A stretch of DNA of 64,000 nucleotides, taken from the NCBI GenBank assembly GCA_023079485.1, contig CM041115.1, positions 40,558,305-40,622,304 of the forward strand, given 5' to 3'. Under the pieces are notes generated by a model. That model saw only the letters and a program-made list of their open reading frames with translations, was not told where the DNA came from and searched no databases. Of the stretch, positions 1 through 13,003 are shown one piece after another (within the stretch, counting starts at the first letter, position 1; each line of letters starts with the position of its first letter). The translations under genes were made by a program, and so were the position numbers. The stretch comes from Archilochus colubris. Taxonomy: Eukaryota; Chordata; Aves; Apodiformes; Trochilidae.

Positions 1-270
1 CTGGCAGTAAAAGTGGCAAAATACTAAAAAATTAGAAGTTAGTATGTTCAAATTAATAATCCACACCAGCATGATTATACAGGAAATGAAACAAATCAGA
101 CAATCACACAAGGCAGGGTCAGTAGGGTTTGATTCTGAAGTATATAGTTGCTATGCTAGGTGTGAGATATATGTCTGCAAATGAGATAGCAATCATGCAT
201 AGCTGATTAATCATTTTATTTCTTAACTTTCAGGTCATTTTACTTTAGCAACCTGAAATGATGGTTGTTG

Positions 271-309
271 TTTGGTTTTGTTTGTTTGTTTGTTTGTTTG
301 GGGTTTTTT
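271..309. repeat. (TTTG)n microsatellite followed by G4T9
   Basis: About seven imperfect TTTG units run to position 300, followed by GGGG and a nine-T run, then a short GT stretch to about 320. It is a simple sequence repeat and likely to vary in length between individuals. On the minus strand it reads as CAAA repeats and produces a lysine/glutamine/threonine-rich chance frame. Confidence 0.85.
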
Positions 310-2899
310 TTTGTGTGTGTGATTGGACACAATTATGAAGTATGAAAATATTTTAGTATTCAGATAATGGAGACATAGAAAACTGAAAGATTGAGGGAGC
401 TTTTTTTTCGATATATTAATGTGTTCAAACATTTAGATGTATAGCTAGAAAACAAACGGTATATATTTCAGATATTTCTGGTTGTTCTAATACTTTTTGA
501 TGCTTAAGTACTGATCCATAAATATCTATACAGAAAACTCTCTTACAGCAGCCTCTGAACCAGGAAGAGGAATGCAGAACATTCACAGTCCCTGATCTAG
601 TGGTGGTACTTTTTGTCCAGCCTCTTTGAACCTCTGGCTCAACAAAGAAATTTCACAAGTCTTTAAAGATTCTTTGTATTATAGTGATAATAGATGTAGT
701 AGTGGGACAAGGCAATGAACTAGGCCAATCTTCTGTCTATAACAACTTCCACATTTCCTGGTGAAATGGTGTAAATTACTTGCAAGGCATGAAATCATGG
801 AAGAGTTTACCCAAGGGAGACGGCTTTTCCTAATGCCAGCTGATGATGAGCTTTGTTTCCTGACGCATGAGGTTTGCTCATCTTAGATACAGATGTAAAC
901 TGAATAAAAGAACACCCTGCCTCCACTTCTCCATTTAGGGATGACTGACTGTTACACCTGTGGAACAACCACTTCAGTCTCCAGCTTGTGCTGACTCACT
1001 GTATATGACCACTATACACCCATTCCCAGGTTCTGTCTCATGGAGAGAAACAATTTGTGTTATCATGTCTACCTCCCCCAGTCAAAACTTAACTCCTCAG
1101 CTCTTAAATCAACTTCATGTCACACAATTACAAATATTCATACTGCACCTGATAGCTTACTTTCATAAGAAAACCCAACTAGACCCTGAGGTATCCTGCA
1201 CCTGCGCTTCCAAGAGATTCTTTCTAAAACAAACATTGCAGCAATTAAAAATAAATTCCACTTGTTCTGGTTATTGTATCCTGAAGAACTCTTATTTCAA
1301 CCTTTTTTCAACTGCCTGTAATTTGTTTGGACAAAAAGATAGTTATGGGGTCATTGGCTAGGTAAAGTGTAAGAATTGTCATTGGATGATGATTTGTCTC
1401 AGCTTTAGTTTCCTCTGACTAACAGAGAGAATATTGCATCTCAAAAAAGAGATGAACAGATCTCACGATGGAGTGACAGATAGAAAAGAATATTTTCACT
1501 TGGACTTTTTTCCTTCATATAATATTGTATTCTCTGCATATGCTCTGTGTGTTCTGTTCCTGTGTTTTACTGCAAGTTTGGCAACTGGTGTCAGCCTCTA
1601 ACAACAGAGTTAGTATTCATTGACCTCGCAGTCTGTTGTCTAACCCATGTATTTTTCCTTCTCTCATTAATGACTCTATTTTGCAGTATTAGTTGTGTAC
1701 CCATGCCGAGCTGAAAGCTAATGCACATTTTCATTTAGAATATTTCAAATGATGACTTACTTACTACAGTATCAACTCTTCCTTTGAAATAATTAACATG
1801 AAAGTAGGGGCACTTTCATTCTCTTTGTTCAGTTTGCTAGTGCCTGCAAAACGATGTGAGGTTTTTTGTTTCTTCTTATGTGCTGTAATGTTGTTTACTT
1901 TTGCTGTTTGCAATAGCATCTGGCTCTCTACCTGGTTATAATTTTCCCTATGATATGGAGCTCCTAAAACCTTTCCCTCTTGTAATACTTTGCATTTATT
2001 AAAAAGTATTCAGTGCCAGAAAACTTTCAGCCTTCTGGTAAGCTTTGGCCTCAGATGACTGCTTATATTGGTTAACTCTAGCTATTTCACTAGTTATTTC
2101 AGATCTGGTCTCTCCAAAGTACACTATTTAACCCTTCAGATTAATCTACCGCTGCCAAATGTTTTCTTATATCCTCTGCTTGATATTATCTAACCCATAA
2201 TTATAATTATCTCACCCAATCATATAACACATTCAATAAACCCATCTGTTGCAGTTTTCTTATTCATAAAATCATGTAATAATTTTGGTAAGAAAATACC
2301 TTTAAGATCAGCAAGTCCAATTATTAATCTAGCATATGCCATGAAACCAAGTCCCTAAACACCACATCTACATGTTTTTTAAATACCTCCAGAGACAGTG
2401 ACTTAGACCTTTATAAAGAAGTCAAATGAAAACTCACGGAGCACTTCAGGTTAAAAAAATCAGTCAATGTGAGCTGTGAATAGATACGGTAATTTTTCTA
2501 CTACTCTTTCTTTTGCTGGGGCTTTTGTTTACTAATATAGATGAGTGCTACTTCCATATACCTAAACAACCTTGTAAGTCCTTCTTGTTTTTTCTGGTCC
2601 TCTGTACTGTTAAGTGGTCACTTACTGCTTAAGATACTTGCAGAAGTTATGCTTCATTCTGTAAAGGACTTCAGCAACAAAAAGTGCATTGCAACGGCTT
2701 GCACAAACTCTGTTTGTGCAGGTTAAATGTTAGGGTACAGTTCCAGTGTGTAAGAGAAAATGCCAGTCCCCAGTCTATAAAAATTCTTCCAAGAGAGGTT
2801 AGTAAATCATAATCCTTGATATCTTACAGGAAACAAATTAATCAGAGGTTTGAGGTGAATGCGCTGAGATCATCTCCCGGTATGAGAATAGATGACTTT

Positions 2900-2920
2900 A
2901 AAAAAAAAAAAAAAAAAAAA
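2900..2920. repeat. Poly(A) run, 21 bases
   Basis: Uninterrupted A run on the plus strand. The sequence upstream shows no transposon or processed mRNA signature that I recognise, so it is treated as a simple homopolymer rather than a retrocopy tail. Confidence 0.9.
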
Positions 2921-4459
2921 GTTAGATTTTATTAAAATAAACAGTAGAACATTTAACTTTTGAAAGAGAAATATAAAATGTCACAGGGAGACAGAACAGG
3001 TTGCTTTTTAAAAATTCTGTTTATACACAGCTTTCCCACTTCCCATTGTGGCCTAGCAGGTAGGTCCTATGTTTGTTTTGAATAGGTTTCTGTAACCTTC
3101 AGAGTTTTGGTGGCACTGCATCCTCCTCCAGTCACTGAAAGATTCCTTCTGTCACATCTGGCTTGTGTGGCTGCTCATTCAGCCTCTTCCAGGACATGCT
3201 CTCTTTCCCTACAGCCTCCATCACTCCTTTCCTTCCCTCTCTCTGGGAGGGCTCACTGAAGGGTTCTCCTGAAAGAAGCACAGTGCAAACTGAGAACTAA
3301 ACAAAATAAAGCTACTGTCCACCATGGCACCACTGCCTATAACTGGGAGAAGAAAGAGTGAAGTCCCCAGGCAGAGTACATTGCTGCAGTGTCTCATTAT
3401 GGAATGGGCAACCAGAAATGCTGCACTCCAGAATCTGGTTTTCTCCCCACAAAAGCACATTTCAATATTTTAAGTGAAACATTCCTGAAACATGCATTAT
3501 TCAGTGGAAAGTCATTTTGGTCTTCAAGCCACATGCTGTATAATAACTGTTGCCTTTCCAAATACCTCATTGGTTTTAATTAACCTGCCAATGGAGCTGA
3601 ACAAATGGTAGTCAGGTCACACTGTCCAGCATGGCTCATAAGTTTTAAGAGCTATGCTGCCCACCACAGCAATGTGTACAACCACCTTTCACAAAACTGC
3701 ACAACATCTCTCAGCCAGGTACTGCTTTTACTCTGAATGGTCTGAATTGCATGTATTCTTCTAAGACTGTAGAAGAACTTCAATTTCTACCATTTATGTT
3801 GCTGATAATGAACTCAGATTCCCTTTATCATGGCTTTGTCCTGAATTTCAAGCAGCTTCTGATACAGTTCACCCCTGGCATACATGCACTGTGTCCTCCT
3901 GAGTGATTTAACACTGTCCAGAAAAAAGTACTCAAATTATTGCTGAGTTATAGTGGAAACAGTCCCCTATGCTCTCAACCTGAGTTTGTGGGGAAGATAG
4001 TACAGACATAGGTTACTCATACTTTGTTCCCAGTTCTGAGACAGGCTTTTCATTAGGATGAGTCTCTGAGACTCTTGAAGTTGTCTTTTTCACTCAGAAT
4101 AATTAACTTTTCCTCTTCTGTATTTTAATTTCTTCAGTAAAGTTCTTAGGTATTTTTTCAGCACCAGAAGCACAGGGGGCATGCTGTTCCTTGTGTCCCC
4201 AAGGCATAACTGGTATTTGAGCTGTTCATAGAAGCACATAACTCTTATGAGAAATGTTAAACAGCTACAAGCAAGAAGTGTTGCCAGCAGTTGTTACCTT
4301 CCTATCCAGATTTCCATTTAAAAAGTGCTTTTCAGAGTGCCTCTCTGTCTTTCATGTGAAAATGAATAATATTTAAATTATTCAATATTATTAAGCAGCA
4401 ACAACTGTCCTGATGGTTAGAAATGGGGAAGTGGGGGAGAAAAATCTTCATGTTTTATA

Positions 4460-4500
4460 CCAAAAAAACCCAAAAAAACCCCCAAACCCCAGAAAAAAAA
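4460..4500. repeat. A/C-only tract with G-run potential on the minus strand
   Basis: Forty-one bases are almost entirely A and C, arranged as A7, C3, A7, C5, A3, C4 and an A8 run. Read on the minus strand this gives G runs of 4, 5, 3 and 2 separated by T runs, which resembles a degenerate telomere-like or G-quadruplex-forming tract. It is a low-complexity sequence with no coding meaning. Confidence 0.75.
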
Positions 4501-5252
4501 GATGTCAGGATTTCATTTCCTGCTAGCTCTCACAGTGTGGCCCAGAGTTACTTAGCAGTGTGGTAATACTGTCCAGAGGCTGCAGTGGAGACCAGGCCAC
4601 ACTGCTAGACAGTGCATGTGAAAGCAGTGTGTTGGAAGAGTGCCACAGGCAATCTCTGAGCTCTTCCCTGGGGGTTGGTCTGTTGGTAATGCTGTTCAGA
4701 AATCAGGCTGCTGCTCCCTTCTAATTTAGCTGTCCTGGTTCCTACATCAAGAAATTGGGACCTGACTGGGGTGCACACAGCTAAGGAAGTGAATGATGTC
4801 CCATCAGCCCTGAACCCAGAGAAGTGATAAAAACTAAAAATAGCTGATGGAGGTGATGTGGGAGAAGGAAAACAGGCTGGGAGAAATAGTGCATTGAATT
4901 AATTTGCTTTTGGGAGTTTTGCCCACTGTTTATAGAGACGGTAAGGTAGTTAAAGGAAAGAATGCTGCAAGGTTCAGCTAGACGGGGAAACTCAGGGGAC
5001 TTGTGAGTACGTGGGAGAGGGAAAGACAATCTGAAACCATCTTCCAAATCAGTAAATGCAGAGGGCAGCAGAATACTGACCTTTTACTAAAACTAATGTC
5101 AGCTGCAAGTTGTAACTTCATGCTATTAATTACAACCTAGCATACTACTGGATTGTTACTAATATGTTTCTTCTGTTGGCATTAATATATCCTCTTTTCC
5201 TCTCCCTCCTGCTCCTGAAACAGGATCAAATTTCAAACTGCACTCGCAGATT

Positions 5253-5300
5253 AGGGAAAGAAAAAAAAATGAAAGAAAAAAGAAAGAAAATAGGGAAGGA
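5253..5300. repeat. Purine-rich (GAAA)n-like tract
   Basis: A run of A and G with only two T interruptions, built from imperfect GAAA and GGAA units. Such polypurine tracts are common low-complexity repeats. It explains the lysine-rich end of a chance 63-codon plus-strand frame. Confidence 0.8.
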
Positions 5301-5423
5301 CTCTGGAAGGAACAAAATAGTTTGTACATCTTGTGGTTTTTTTAAGGCCTCCTAAGGAATTTGTAGTGTAGGACATCTCCAACTGCATGTGCTATTTATC
5401 TGTGAATGTAAACTTTATACCAT

Positions 5424-5503
5424 CAGCCTGCTCTGGCAGGGGGGGTTGGACTAGATGATCTTTCGAGGTCCCTTCTAACCCCTATGATTCTATGATTCTA
5501 TGA
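5424..5503 (+). mobile_element. CR1 LINE, extreme 3' end only
   Basis: About 80 bases match the typical avian CR1 3' untranslated end: a segment reading as 'agcctgctctggcag', a G run, 'ggttggactagatgatc', then 'gaggtcccttctaacccc' and the terminal 8-base repeat ATTCTATG in about three near-perfect units at 5478-5503. CR1 copies are usually cut short at the 5' end because reverse transcription starts at the 3' end, so an 80-base remnant is an ordinary outcome. The element is on the plus strand and stops at the terminal repeat. No target-site duplication is visible, as is usual for CR1. Confidence 0.95.
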
Positions 5504-6841
5504 TTTGCAGAGAGGATTAAAGCACTATTCAGCAGGCAAATTGAGGGACAATTTCTGCTTGAATAATTTGTACCTCAGACAAGTAACGAACCAAATAATT
5601 GGCTAGAATCAGAAGGAAGTGTAGTTTAAACACTTGGAGTCAAAACCAAAGCTCAGTTTGAGGTTTGGGTTAGAAATGCACCCAATCCACCCCTCTTGAT
5701 ATAAGCAACTCTACATTTTACAGATGTTTCATGTCGTTTTGGATGTTACTCTGGAGTCTGGAGTTATTCCAACTTCAGATTTTTGTCTTGTTAGATGTAT
5801 TAATGTGCTGGAAATATAGGGAATGTTACTTCTCAATGGAAGCAAATTTAATGACATTTGTATGTACACAAATTAGCAGCAGGCATATTTTTTTGTCTGA
5901 CTTGTTCTTAGCATCATTAACACTGCTGTGAATCTGTGGAGGAAAAAAAATCTAATTGTATCACTGGAATAGCTTTAGAATAAATAACATTTACACAGCA
6001 AAAGAATGTTTGGTCTTCCAATTAAACTTTTTATGTGTACCAGTTGTTTTACAGGACCAGGATGTATGCCAGTCTGTTCTACTTCCTGCTGAAAGGAATT
6101 CTGATTTTAATGGATATAAAGATGTAAACTTACCTTTGCAAGAACTAGGATAATTTTGCATAAATGCTGAGATATACCATGGGTAACATATACCTCATCA
6201 TTTGAATATAGGAAGACCCCAGGATAGGGAGTTTTTCCCAATTTAAATTTCTATCTTAGTACCCATTAGGTTTGACAGGTGCCTCTTACTCTTTCTTGTA
6301 CTTACCCCGAGTTAAAATGTCAAGTTTTTTTTTGCACCTTAGAGGCAAAAAAATGAAGTTCAATTTGACTGGGAGCTCAGTCTGGGACAAGAGAGATATG
6401 AGTCATTTCAGGTGTCCAGTGCTTGGTTCTGTAGTTGTTCTTGCAGACATGAAACATTTAAAAAGCCTTTCTTAAGCTATCACCAGCTAGACACTCTCAG
6501 GACATGCCACTCACTCAAAAATCTTTAGATAGAAGAAACGCAGTTTGTTAAGGTACTTCAGTAGTATGATACTGAAACACCTGTTTAGAAGGTAATGATT
6601 TTTTCTGTCAGATAGCCTCTTGAGTCTCAAATTGGCCATTTATTTTTTGTATCTGCTCTTTGTTTTGTTTTATATTGTTGGGGTTTTTTACCCACCCACA
6701 ATTTGCTACTGTAATATATTAACATGAAAAAATGCAAAAATATGCATTTTTATTGGTCTTTCTCTGTGTGAAGCCTCCTGGGACATTGTTTACAGAAACC
6801 AAATGACAAGAGAAATCAAATGAAATATTTATTTCCACTCA

Positions 6842-6880
6842 GTTTGTTGTTTTGCTTGCTTGTTTGTTTGGTTTGGTTTA
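6842..6880. repeat. Degenerate (TTTG)n repeat
   Basis: Imperfect TTTG and TTGC units. On the minus strand they encode the threonine/lysine/glutamine/asparagine-rich C-terminal end of a chance open frame, which is one reason for rejecting that frame as a gene. Confidence 0.7.
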
Positions 6881-9800
6881 TTCTTTTAACGCAGACATAT
6901 TTCTTTATTATCACATATAAATACCCATGTACAAAACGGAGATGAAAAAGAAAATCAGGTAATAGGTCTGCTGGGAAACCTGACTGCCAGAAGGGGCCAA
7001 AATTGCACCAGTAATATATTTCCTGGTAACATATTTCCAGCTGACACAACTGGCACCAGTGCCTTGAAGTCAGGCAGGAGAGATACACATATTCCCCCCT
7101 TCTCAGTCCCTTTCCTGCTTTGCTGACTCGTCCAAATATGGAGGGTTTGTGGAGGGATGTTTTTAATGGCAGGATTTCATGTGGTAAGAACGTCATGCAG
7201 GAAACAAAATTTGGTATGTTTGCATTGCTAAAGGCATTCAGCCCGACTTGATGTATGAAAGCCTGACATGACCATGATGATGCTGTCTCTTGCAATTTTA
7301 TCTGAAAGACTTAAACTGTTGTGAATGTTTCCACGGATACAAATATCTTTTCCATGCTCTAAACCAAAGCTAAATGTGACAACTGACAATGACATAAGTG
7401 TGAATTTGAGGTAGATCAGGGTCCCTCCTGACCACCTCAAATAGTTTCCGGTACTAAAAATTTTAAAATAACAAAAAAATCCAGATCCCAAGCCAAACTC
7501 TGAAGCTTTCTGCCTGTGTTTGTACCCAAATATCTGCTGGTAAGACTTGTTTACAAAACGTTACACCTGCTGTTTGGATTTCAACACCCAATTTATACCT
7601 ACTGTGTAGACGTCATCAGCCTATTAGTTCATTGCAAATATTGTACTAGGGAAGAGTTTTAACTCCTGACTACTTTATATGCAAATGTTGTTTTTGTGCA
7701 ATTTCAGTTTTAACTATTTTAACTTTTAACTATTTTTACTTTTTGGTTGTCAAGTAATATAAACATTGTACATTTGTAGGCAGAAACATGTGCATCATTC
7801 ACTAGAAGAAAAAGGTAGCAGATATACAGATTTATGATCAGAAAGAAATTCTTTCCTGCCTGTTCAGACATGCAAATTTGTGTAACCTATTTTCAAATGA
7901 ATTCAATTGATTTTCTTCAAATTTTTTTTGCTTGCTACTGATGATGATCTCAAGGAGGACTATACACTACATATAATGCTACCCTCTCTCTGCTCTGTTA
8001 TACAGCAAGATTCAAATTGCAAAACAGGATCAAGATAATAGCAAGTAATGAGCTTTAAATATTCTTTTGTTGTTACATTGCCAAATTCTTTCTAGAAACC
8101 AGAGTGTCACCAGTTTGTGTTTCACAACAAACATCTCTTAAGAAAACTTTAAAATCTGTTACATTTTTCTCCATTTCTTAGGAGTGGAATTGGGAAGGCA
8201 GAAGCTGTTTGAACTACTTTCTGTGCCTATCTGTTTTTCTTGGAGGCTTTTTTGGTCATAATGGTGGTAAACCATGGAAAAAAGTTTCTGGACAGCTTTA
8301 TGAACACTCTGTTATAGTCTTGTCAGCAAGCTGTTGTAAAGACGGATTATAACACAGCTTACGTAGTCCTTCTGTTACCCCCAAATATGAAAAGGGACAA
8401 TGCAGTCATGTAGAAGTTGAACAGGGAACTAAGTTACCTTAAAATTAGAAAACTGAATAGCAGAAAGTAAGGTTTTTATTTAGGCTCCAAGATGTGTGTC
8501 AATATAATGTATGCAAATAAGATTTCACTTTAATTTTTCTGTGCTACATTTTATGTTATTAATCTGTTTTGCTTAGAAGGGTTTTTACTGGATTAGGAAC
8601 AATTTCACTTTTAAATAAGTATGTGTTTTTACATGAGGTTGTTAGCAAAATATGTAGCTAAGGCTCAGTTTGTAGCCAGACAAGTATTACTTAGTGCTCA
8701 TTGCACTTAATTCAGTTGGCTAAATCAATCAACATTCAAACAGAGGAAACCAAACTTGATCCATTTCCAAAGACATGCCTTAAATCCTGGAGACAAAACT
8801 CTGTATGCAGTGTGTGTACTTTTCAAACTGTAATGCAAGTAAGACCAGTTAATTAGATATTTTTTTTTTTACGTTACATACTAGAAGTTGAAAAATAAGC
8901 TGCTTGCATAATACCAGAATTTTCCTTTTGACAGAAATTGTTAAACAGGCTATCTAGACTCTCAGCCAGTTTTAGTCTTTACTATACCACCTCCATGTCA
9001 GGATTGGCTGTAATGGAGGACAAATATCTGAGATTTTTTACTTTCCATTGCATTTAAAATGATCAATTAACTTTGCTCTAATTTGGGGATGCTGGAATCC
9101 CATGTGGAATGAAACCACTTCTGTTAGTTCTCCCAGTAACACAGATCCTCAGCCAGGCCAGCTGGCTTGCTCTCACCTTGAAAGATGTCAGCACATCTTT
9201 TGGAATGGTTGCATGATCTACTTGTGTAAATAAACACTCGGGTCTATCACACACTGGTGTCAAGCTCTGCCTCATCTTGTGGTCTGACAGATGTAATCTC
9301 CTCATCATGTCTCCCCACTCTGATTTGCTGAAATGCCTTAAGGATATTGAACTAGAATAAGCCAGGTGCATCCATTCACTTATACTTGGTTTTAGAAAGT
9401 GGATGACAATGCTTGTTTTTTGTTGCTGCTGTTTTTGCAATATACTGTAGGCTAACTAAATGTAAAGGACAAATGATTTTATGATAGTTAATGTCAGGGG
9501 TCTACAGGCAGCTGTTGCCATATTTTCACACTTTGAAGTGACTCTGCTTCCTAGTAACCAAAGGGCTTTTTCGAAAGTGCCTGGATTGTTCTCTTCTGTT
9601 CAAGAAGCAGGAATGCTGTGAGAGGCTGAATCTGTATTTGGATAGTAATGTGTCTGATAAGTACAAAGGTCTGCTATAGCTCCTTTTCTGAGGGTTCAGT
9701 GGTATGTAATTAATTGATTTACAGTATCAGTGTGCCATAAATAAGGTGTGGATTAGCAGGAAAAATCCCAATGCGAACAATTTAGGAGTCAACAGTAACT

Positions 9801-12287
9801 ATAAATGTGTCACACAATTAACCTGAAATTTCGGCCTCCATATCTACATTGAATTAACCTCCAAGACAATAAATGTTCCCACAGCAAATTCCTACCTCTG
9901 ATACCACTAATATGTTTCTACTCTTGCTTTGTTCAGGCTTCAGGATATGACCTTTATCCTAAGACATCCCAATATTTCTTCCTGATCATTGCAGCTGTCA
10001 GTCCTGGAGGAACTGTGGAAAGTAGGAAGTAACCATCACCATTTGAGTCATGGCTATTACTCAACATCTGCTAACGAAAAACCCACTTAGCCTCTAACTT
10101 CCACACCAGTCTGTGTAAAGTAGTTGGCACTGTCAAACTTCCAGGTATAAGTGTAAGGGTTTTCTAGATGTATGACATATAGATGGGTAGCAGTCAAATG
10201 CAGACTTGTCTCTCACAAGAAAATCAGTTGCTGTAAAGATAAGTGAAGAGTTACAGGTCCTCTTCCTCCCAAGGTCCTTGCTTGGTGGTTTATAGTGGTA
10301 CCTTTCTTTATAAACACTTAAATATATTTAAATGTGACACAGTGGAAATAAGCTTGTGAGTAGATTTTGAGAGAGAAGCAAGTCACTTCTTCCAAAAGGC
10401 TTTCTTACCTCTTGAATGAATAGTAGGTAACTTAAGTAACTGTCACACTGGGCACTAGCAAGCAGCTGATTACAGCTATGAAGTTGCACAAGCTCATTTG
10501 ATAAGATCAATTTTTTTTTTTTCTTAAAACTTCCTAAATCCTGCAGTAATTGCTCTTGCAAGGAAGGAGCAGAGTTGAAATATTTATCAATGGGATTTCA
10601 TGCTGATAGTTTACTCTGTATAATGTGGAAAGATTAATTTGAAATCTTTTTCATGCTTACTTATTAATTGACTAGAAAATTATTTAATTGAGTTTCCATT
10701 TATTTTTATTAATCTCCTGCTGTTCAAGTGAAATTTTACTCTTGGGATTCAGACTTGCCCTTTGCACAGGCTAGTTATTCAGTTTATCAAAATGTATAAG
10801 GCTTGTCTTGTTGGCCACAGATTTTATTTATCTTCTCTAGAAATCATCCGTGGATCATAAGCCTTACTTCTGTTCTACATTCATGCTAAAATCTATGATA
10901 TTAAAATCCGGGACTGGACAACAGAACTTTTTTCTCAGTTGAGTTTTTCTTTGCTTACAATCAGTTTTACACCTGTTATTTCCAAACTACACCTTTGGGA
11001 TTAACTGCAGACTGAGTGGCCTGGGTTATTATTTGTTGCAAATGAAATTACACTGAAATGCACTTTCTAGTATATCTTTGTCCTCAGATCATATTCAAGT
11101 CCAGTACCAAAGCAAAGTAAGCACAGCCTGGTTTACACCTTTCCAGTTTTCACAGGAAGTTACCAGGCAGAAATATCGTGCAGGTTCATGCTAACCACTT
11201 GTGCATGTCTTCCTGTTTAAGATCACATCTCTCTGTCTGCTGTTTCTTCTTTATAGATATAACTCTAGGGCAATCAAAAGGATTTTCAGAAACTAGGTTT
11301 GGCTGCTTCTGTTCTTATCAAAGGACTTTTGTGTTCCATGTGGCATTCAGTAGACACGTTAGATTCAATTCACCCTGAATTTGACTGATTCTTTCTAATA
11401 ATTTCTAGCACAAAATCTGGAAATTGAAAACCCTGTTTCCACAGAATGACAGACAATCTCAACTTACATAGTGCCATTTATTTGGAAGGAGTCAAATATT
11501 CTTCTGAGATCCTAAGCCTGTCGTAGGGGTCTAACTTTTCCCCTACAGCATTAGGAACTCAGTCTACACCACCACTGAAATACAGTCATTGTCAGGATGT
11601 AATTTCATTGTGGTAATGGTATTGCAGTGGCCATAGTAAGGAAAAGATGACTTTAAATGCATGAATGAACTATTACTCTTCCACAAAATGACAGAAGACT
11701 TAAAATCAATTTAGGAGAAACCATCTCCCTTGGTTCCTGTTGTCTTGCATGGAAGTATAATATGAACTTTGTAGAACTCATTTACCTTGAATGAAAGAAG
11801 TAACAAGACATCACAGCAATGTACTAATAGCTGTAAAGACTGGTGCAAAGAGATTTGAAGGAACTGAAGAAAACTCATGAAGTTCAAGCAGAGGAAGTGC
11901 AAGGCTTGACAAGATTGTAATTCGCTCTTAGTTCACATGTAAGCTAGGCTATGGTTAGTTTCAGCAAGGCAGTCTTACTAGAAGCCCACTTGAATTCTTT
12001 AAACAACAAACCGATGTGCATTTTAATAATTTGTACACATTTTTGTCTTATGTAGCAAAGGGGACATAGCCTAAGTGTGGATTTTTTGCTTCATGAACTT
12101 TTAAGTCACAGCAGTTAATACTAAACTATATTACCACATGTAGCTGAAATCTTCATAATTGTTCTGAATGTGATTAAAGAAATCCCTTAAGCTTGAGTCT
12201 TTGGATGGGTTTGCTTTATTTTGCTGACCGATAAGCAAAATGGTCTAACATCAAAAGTGTGGAGAGGAAAAGCAGACTAAACTAAAC

Positions 12288-12316
12288 TTTTTTTTTTTTC
12301 TTTTTTTTTTTTTTTT
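12288..12316. repeat. Poly(T) tract, 29 bases with one C
   Basis: Twelve T, one C, sixteen T. On the minus strand this is a long A run, but the sequence upstream on that strand shows no LINE or processed-mRNA signature that I recognise, so it is called a simple homopolymer. Confidence 0.9.
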
Positions 12317-12805
12317 GTGTATGGTTGAGTAGGAAATCTGTAAGTTGCTTGAGTACAAATAATTATACCTCCTCACATCTGTTGCTGAGATGTAGAGGAA
12401 CTTATTCTTGGGGGATTTTGATCAAACAGTTGACACCATCAAGGTGGATTGATTCAATGGGTGGCCCATAGCCTATAGGTAAAACTGAACAGAGCAGATA
12501 CACTAATTGATTTATCTTAATTACAAGATTAATCTCTTCTCCCTTTTTGGCTGTTTTTTAACAATAATTTCTAAGCACTGTAAATTATGCATTTAGTTGT
12601 ATCTTTGCAAAGCTGCAAAGAGAAATTAAGGATGTTTCTCTTTGCGTTCAAAAAATGAGAACTTGCGTTTGCTTTTTTGCTTGAAGTCACTGTTTTTAAT
12701 TATGGTTAGGGATGGATGATGGAGGGTAATACCTTTTTAAAATGTATGGACCACACAGTCTTTCAAATTAGTTTATCTTAGTAAAGTATCTAACTTTCAT
12801 GATCT

Positions 12806-13003
12806 TAAACCAGCTGAAGGTGGTCGACAGAATAGTTTGCCAAGGGAGGTGGCAGAGTGATTGTCCCTGGAGTTATTTAAAAACTGCGCAGACGAGGCAC
12901 TTCAGGACACGCTCCAATGGGCATAGTGATATATCTTTTTTTGTTTTGGAAGACATGGTGATCTTAGAGGTCTTTTCCAACCATGAAGATTCTGTCATTC
13001 TTT
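12806..13003 (+). mobile_element. CR1 LINE 3' end with ORF2 C-terminal remnant
   Basis: About 200 bases match a CR1 3' end on the plus strand. The first part corresponds to the conserved ORF2 C-terminal region (around the 'LPREVVESPSLEVFK'-type segment, here decayed and partly frameshifted). It is followed by the 3' untranslated block 'gatcttagaggtcttttccaacc' and a worn terminal repeat near 12985-13003. A T-rich run (about 12931-12940) sits inside it. It looks more diverged than the copy at 5.4 kb. The chance 68-codon frame across it has no function. Confidence 0.9.

Larger units (their letters stand above)
1..5423. other. Unique AT-rich non-coding DNA
   Basis: I see no gene or recognisable transposon here. 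Open frames are short (longest 133 codons at 960-1361 on the plus strand) and look like chance frames: no domain, no flanking splice logic, no biased composition. The stretch holds a TTTG microsatellite near 271-300, a 21-base A run at 2900-2920, an A/C tract at 4460-4500 and a purine-rich tract at 5253-5300. Intronic or intergenic origin cannot be told apart from sequence alone. Confidence 0.6.
5504..12805. other. Unique AT-rich non-coding DNA
   Basis: No transposon or gene recognised. The longest minus-strand frames are 159 codons at 6816-7295 (its C-terminal end is encoded by a TTTG repeat) and 120 codons at 9078-9440 (not low complexity, no recognised domain). There are imperfect TTTG repeats at 6842-6880, a TTTAACTAT direct repeat at 7708-7740 and a long T tract at 12288-12316. 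A host regulatory element could be hidden here but cannot be identified from one sequence. Confidence 0.6.

Noticed and set aside
960..1361. 133-codon plus-strand open frame
   Set aside because: No domain, no low-complexity or conserved block; length is within chance for 64 kb in six frames.
6816..7295. 159-codon minus-strand open frame
   Set aside because: No recognisable domain; its C-terminal end is translated TTTG repeat; no support from neighbouring structure.
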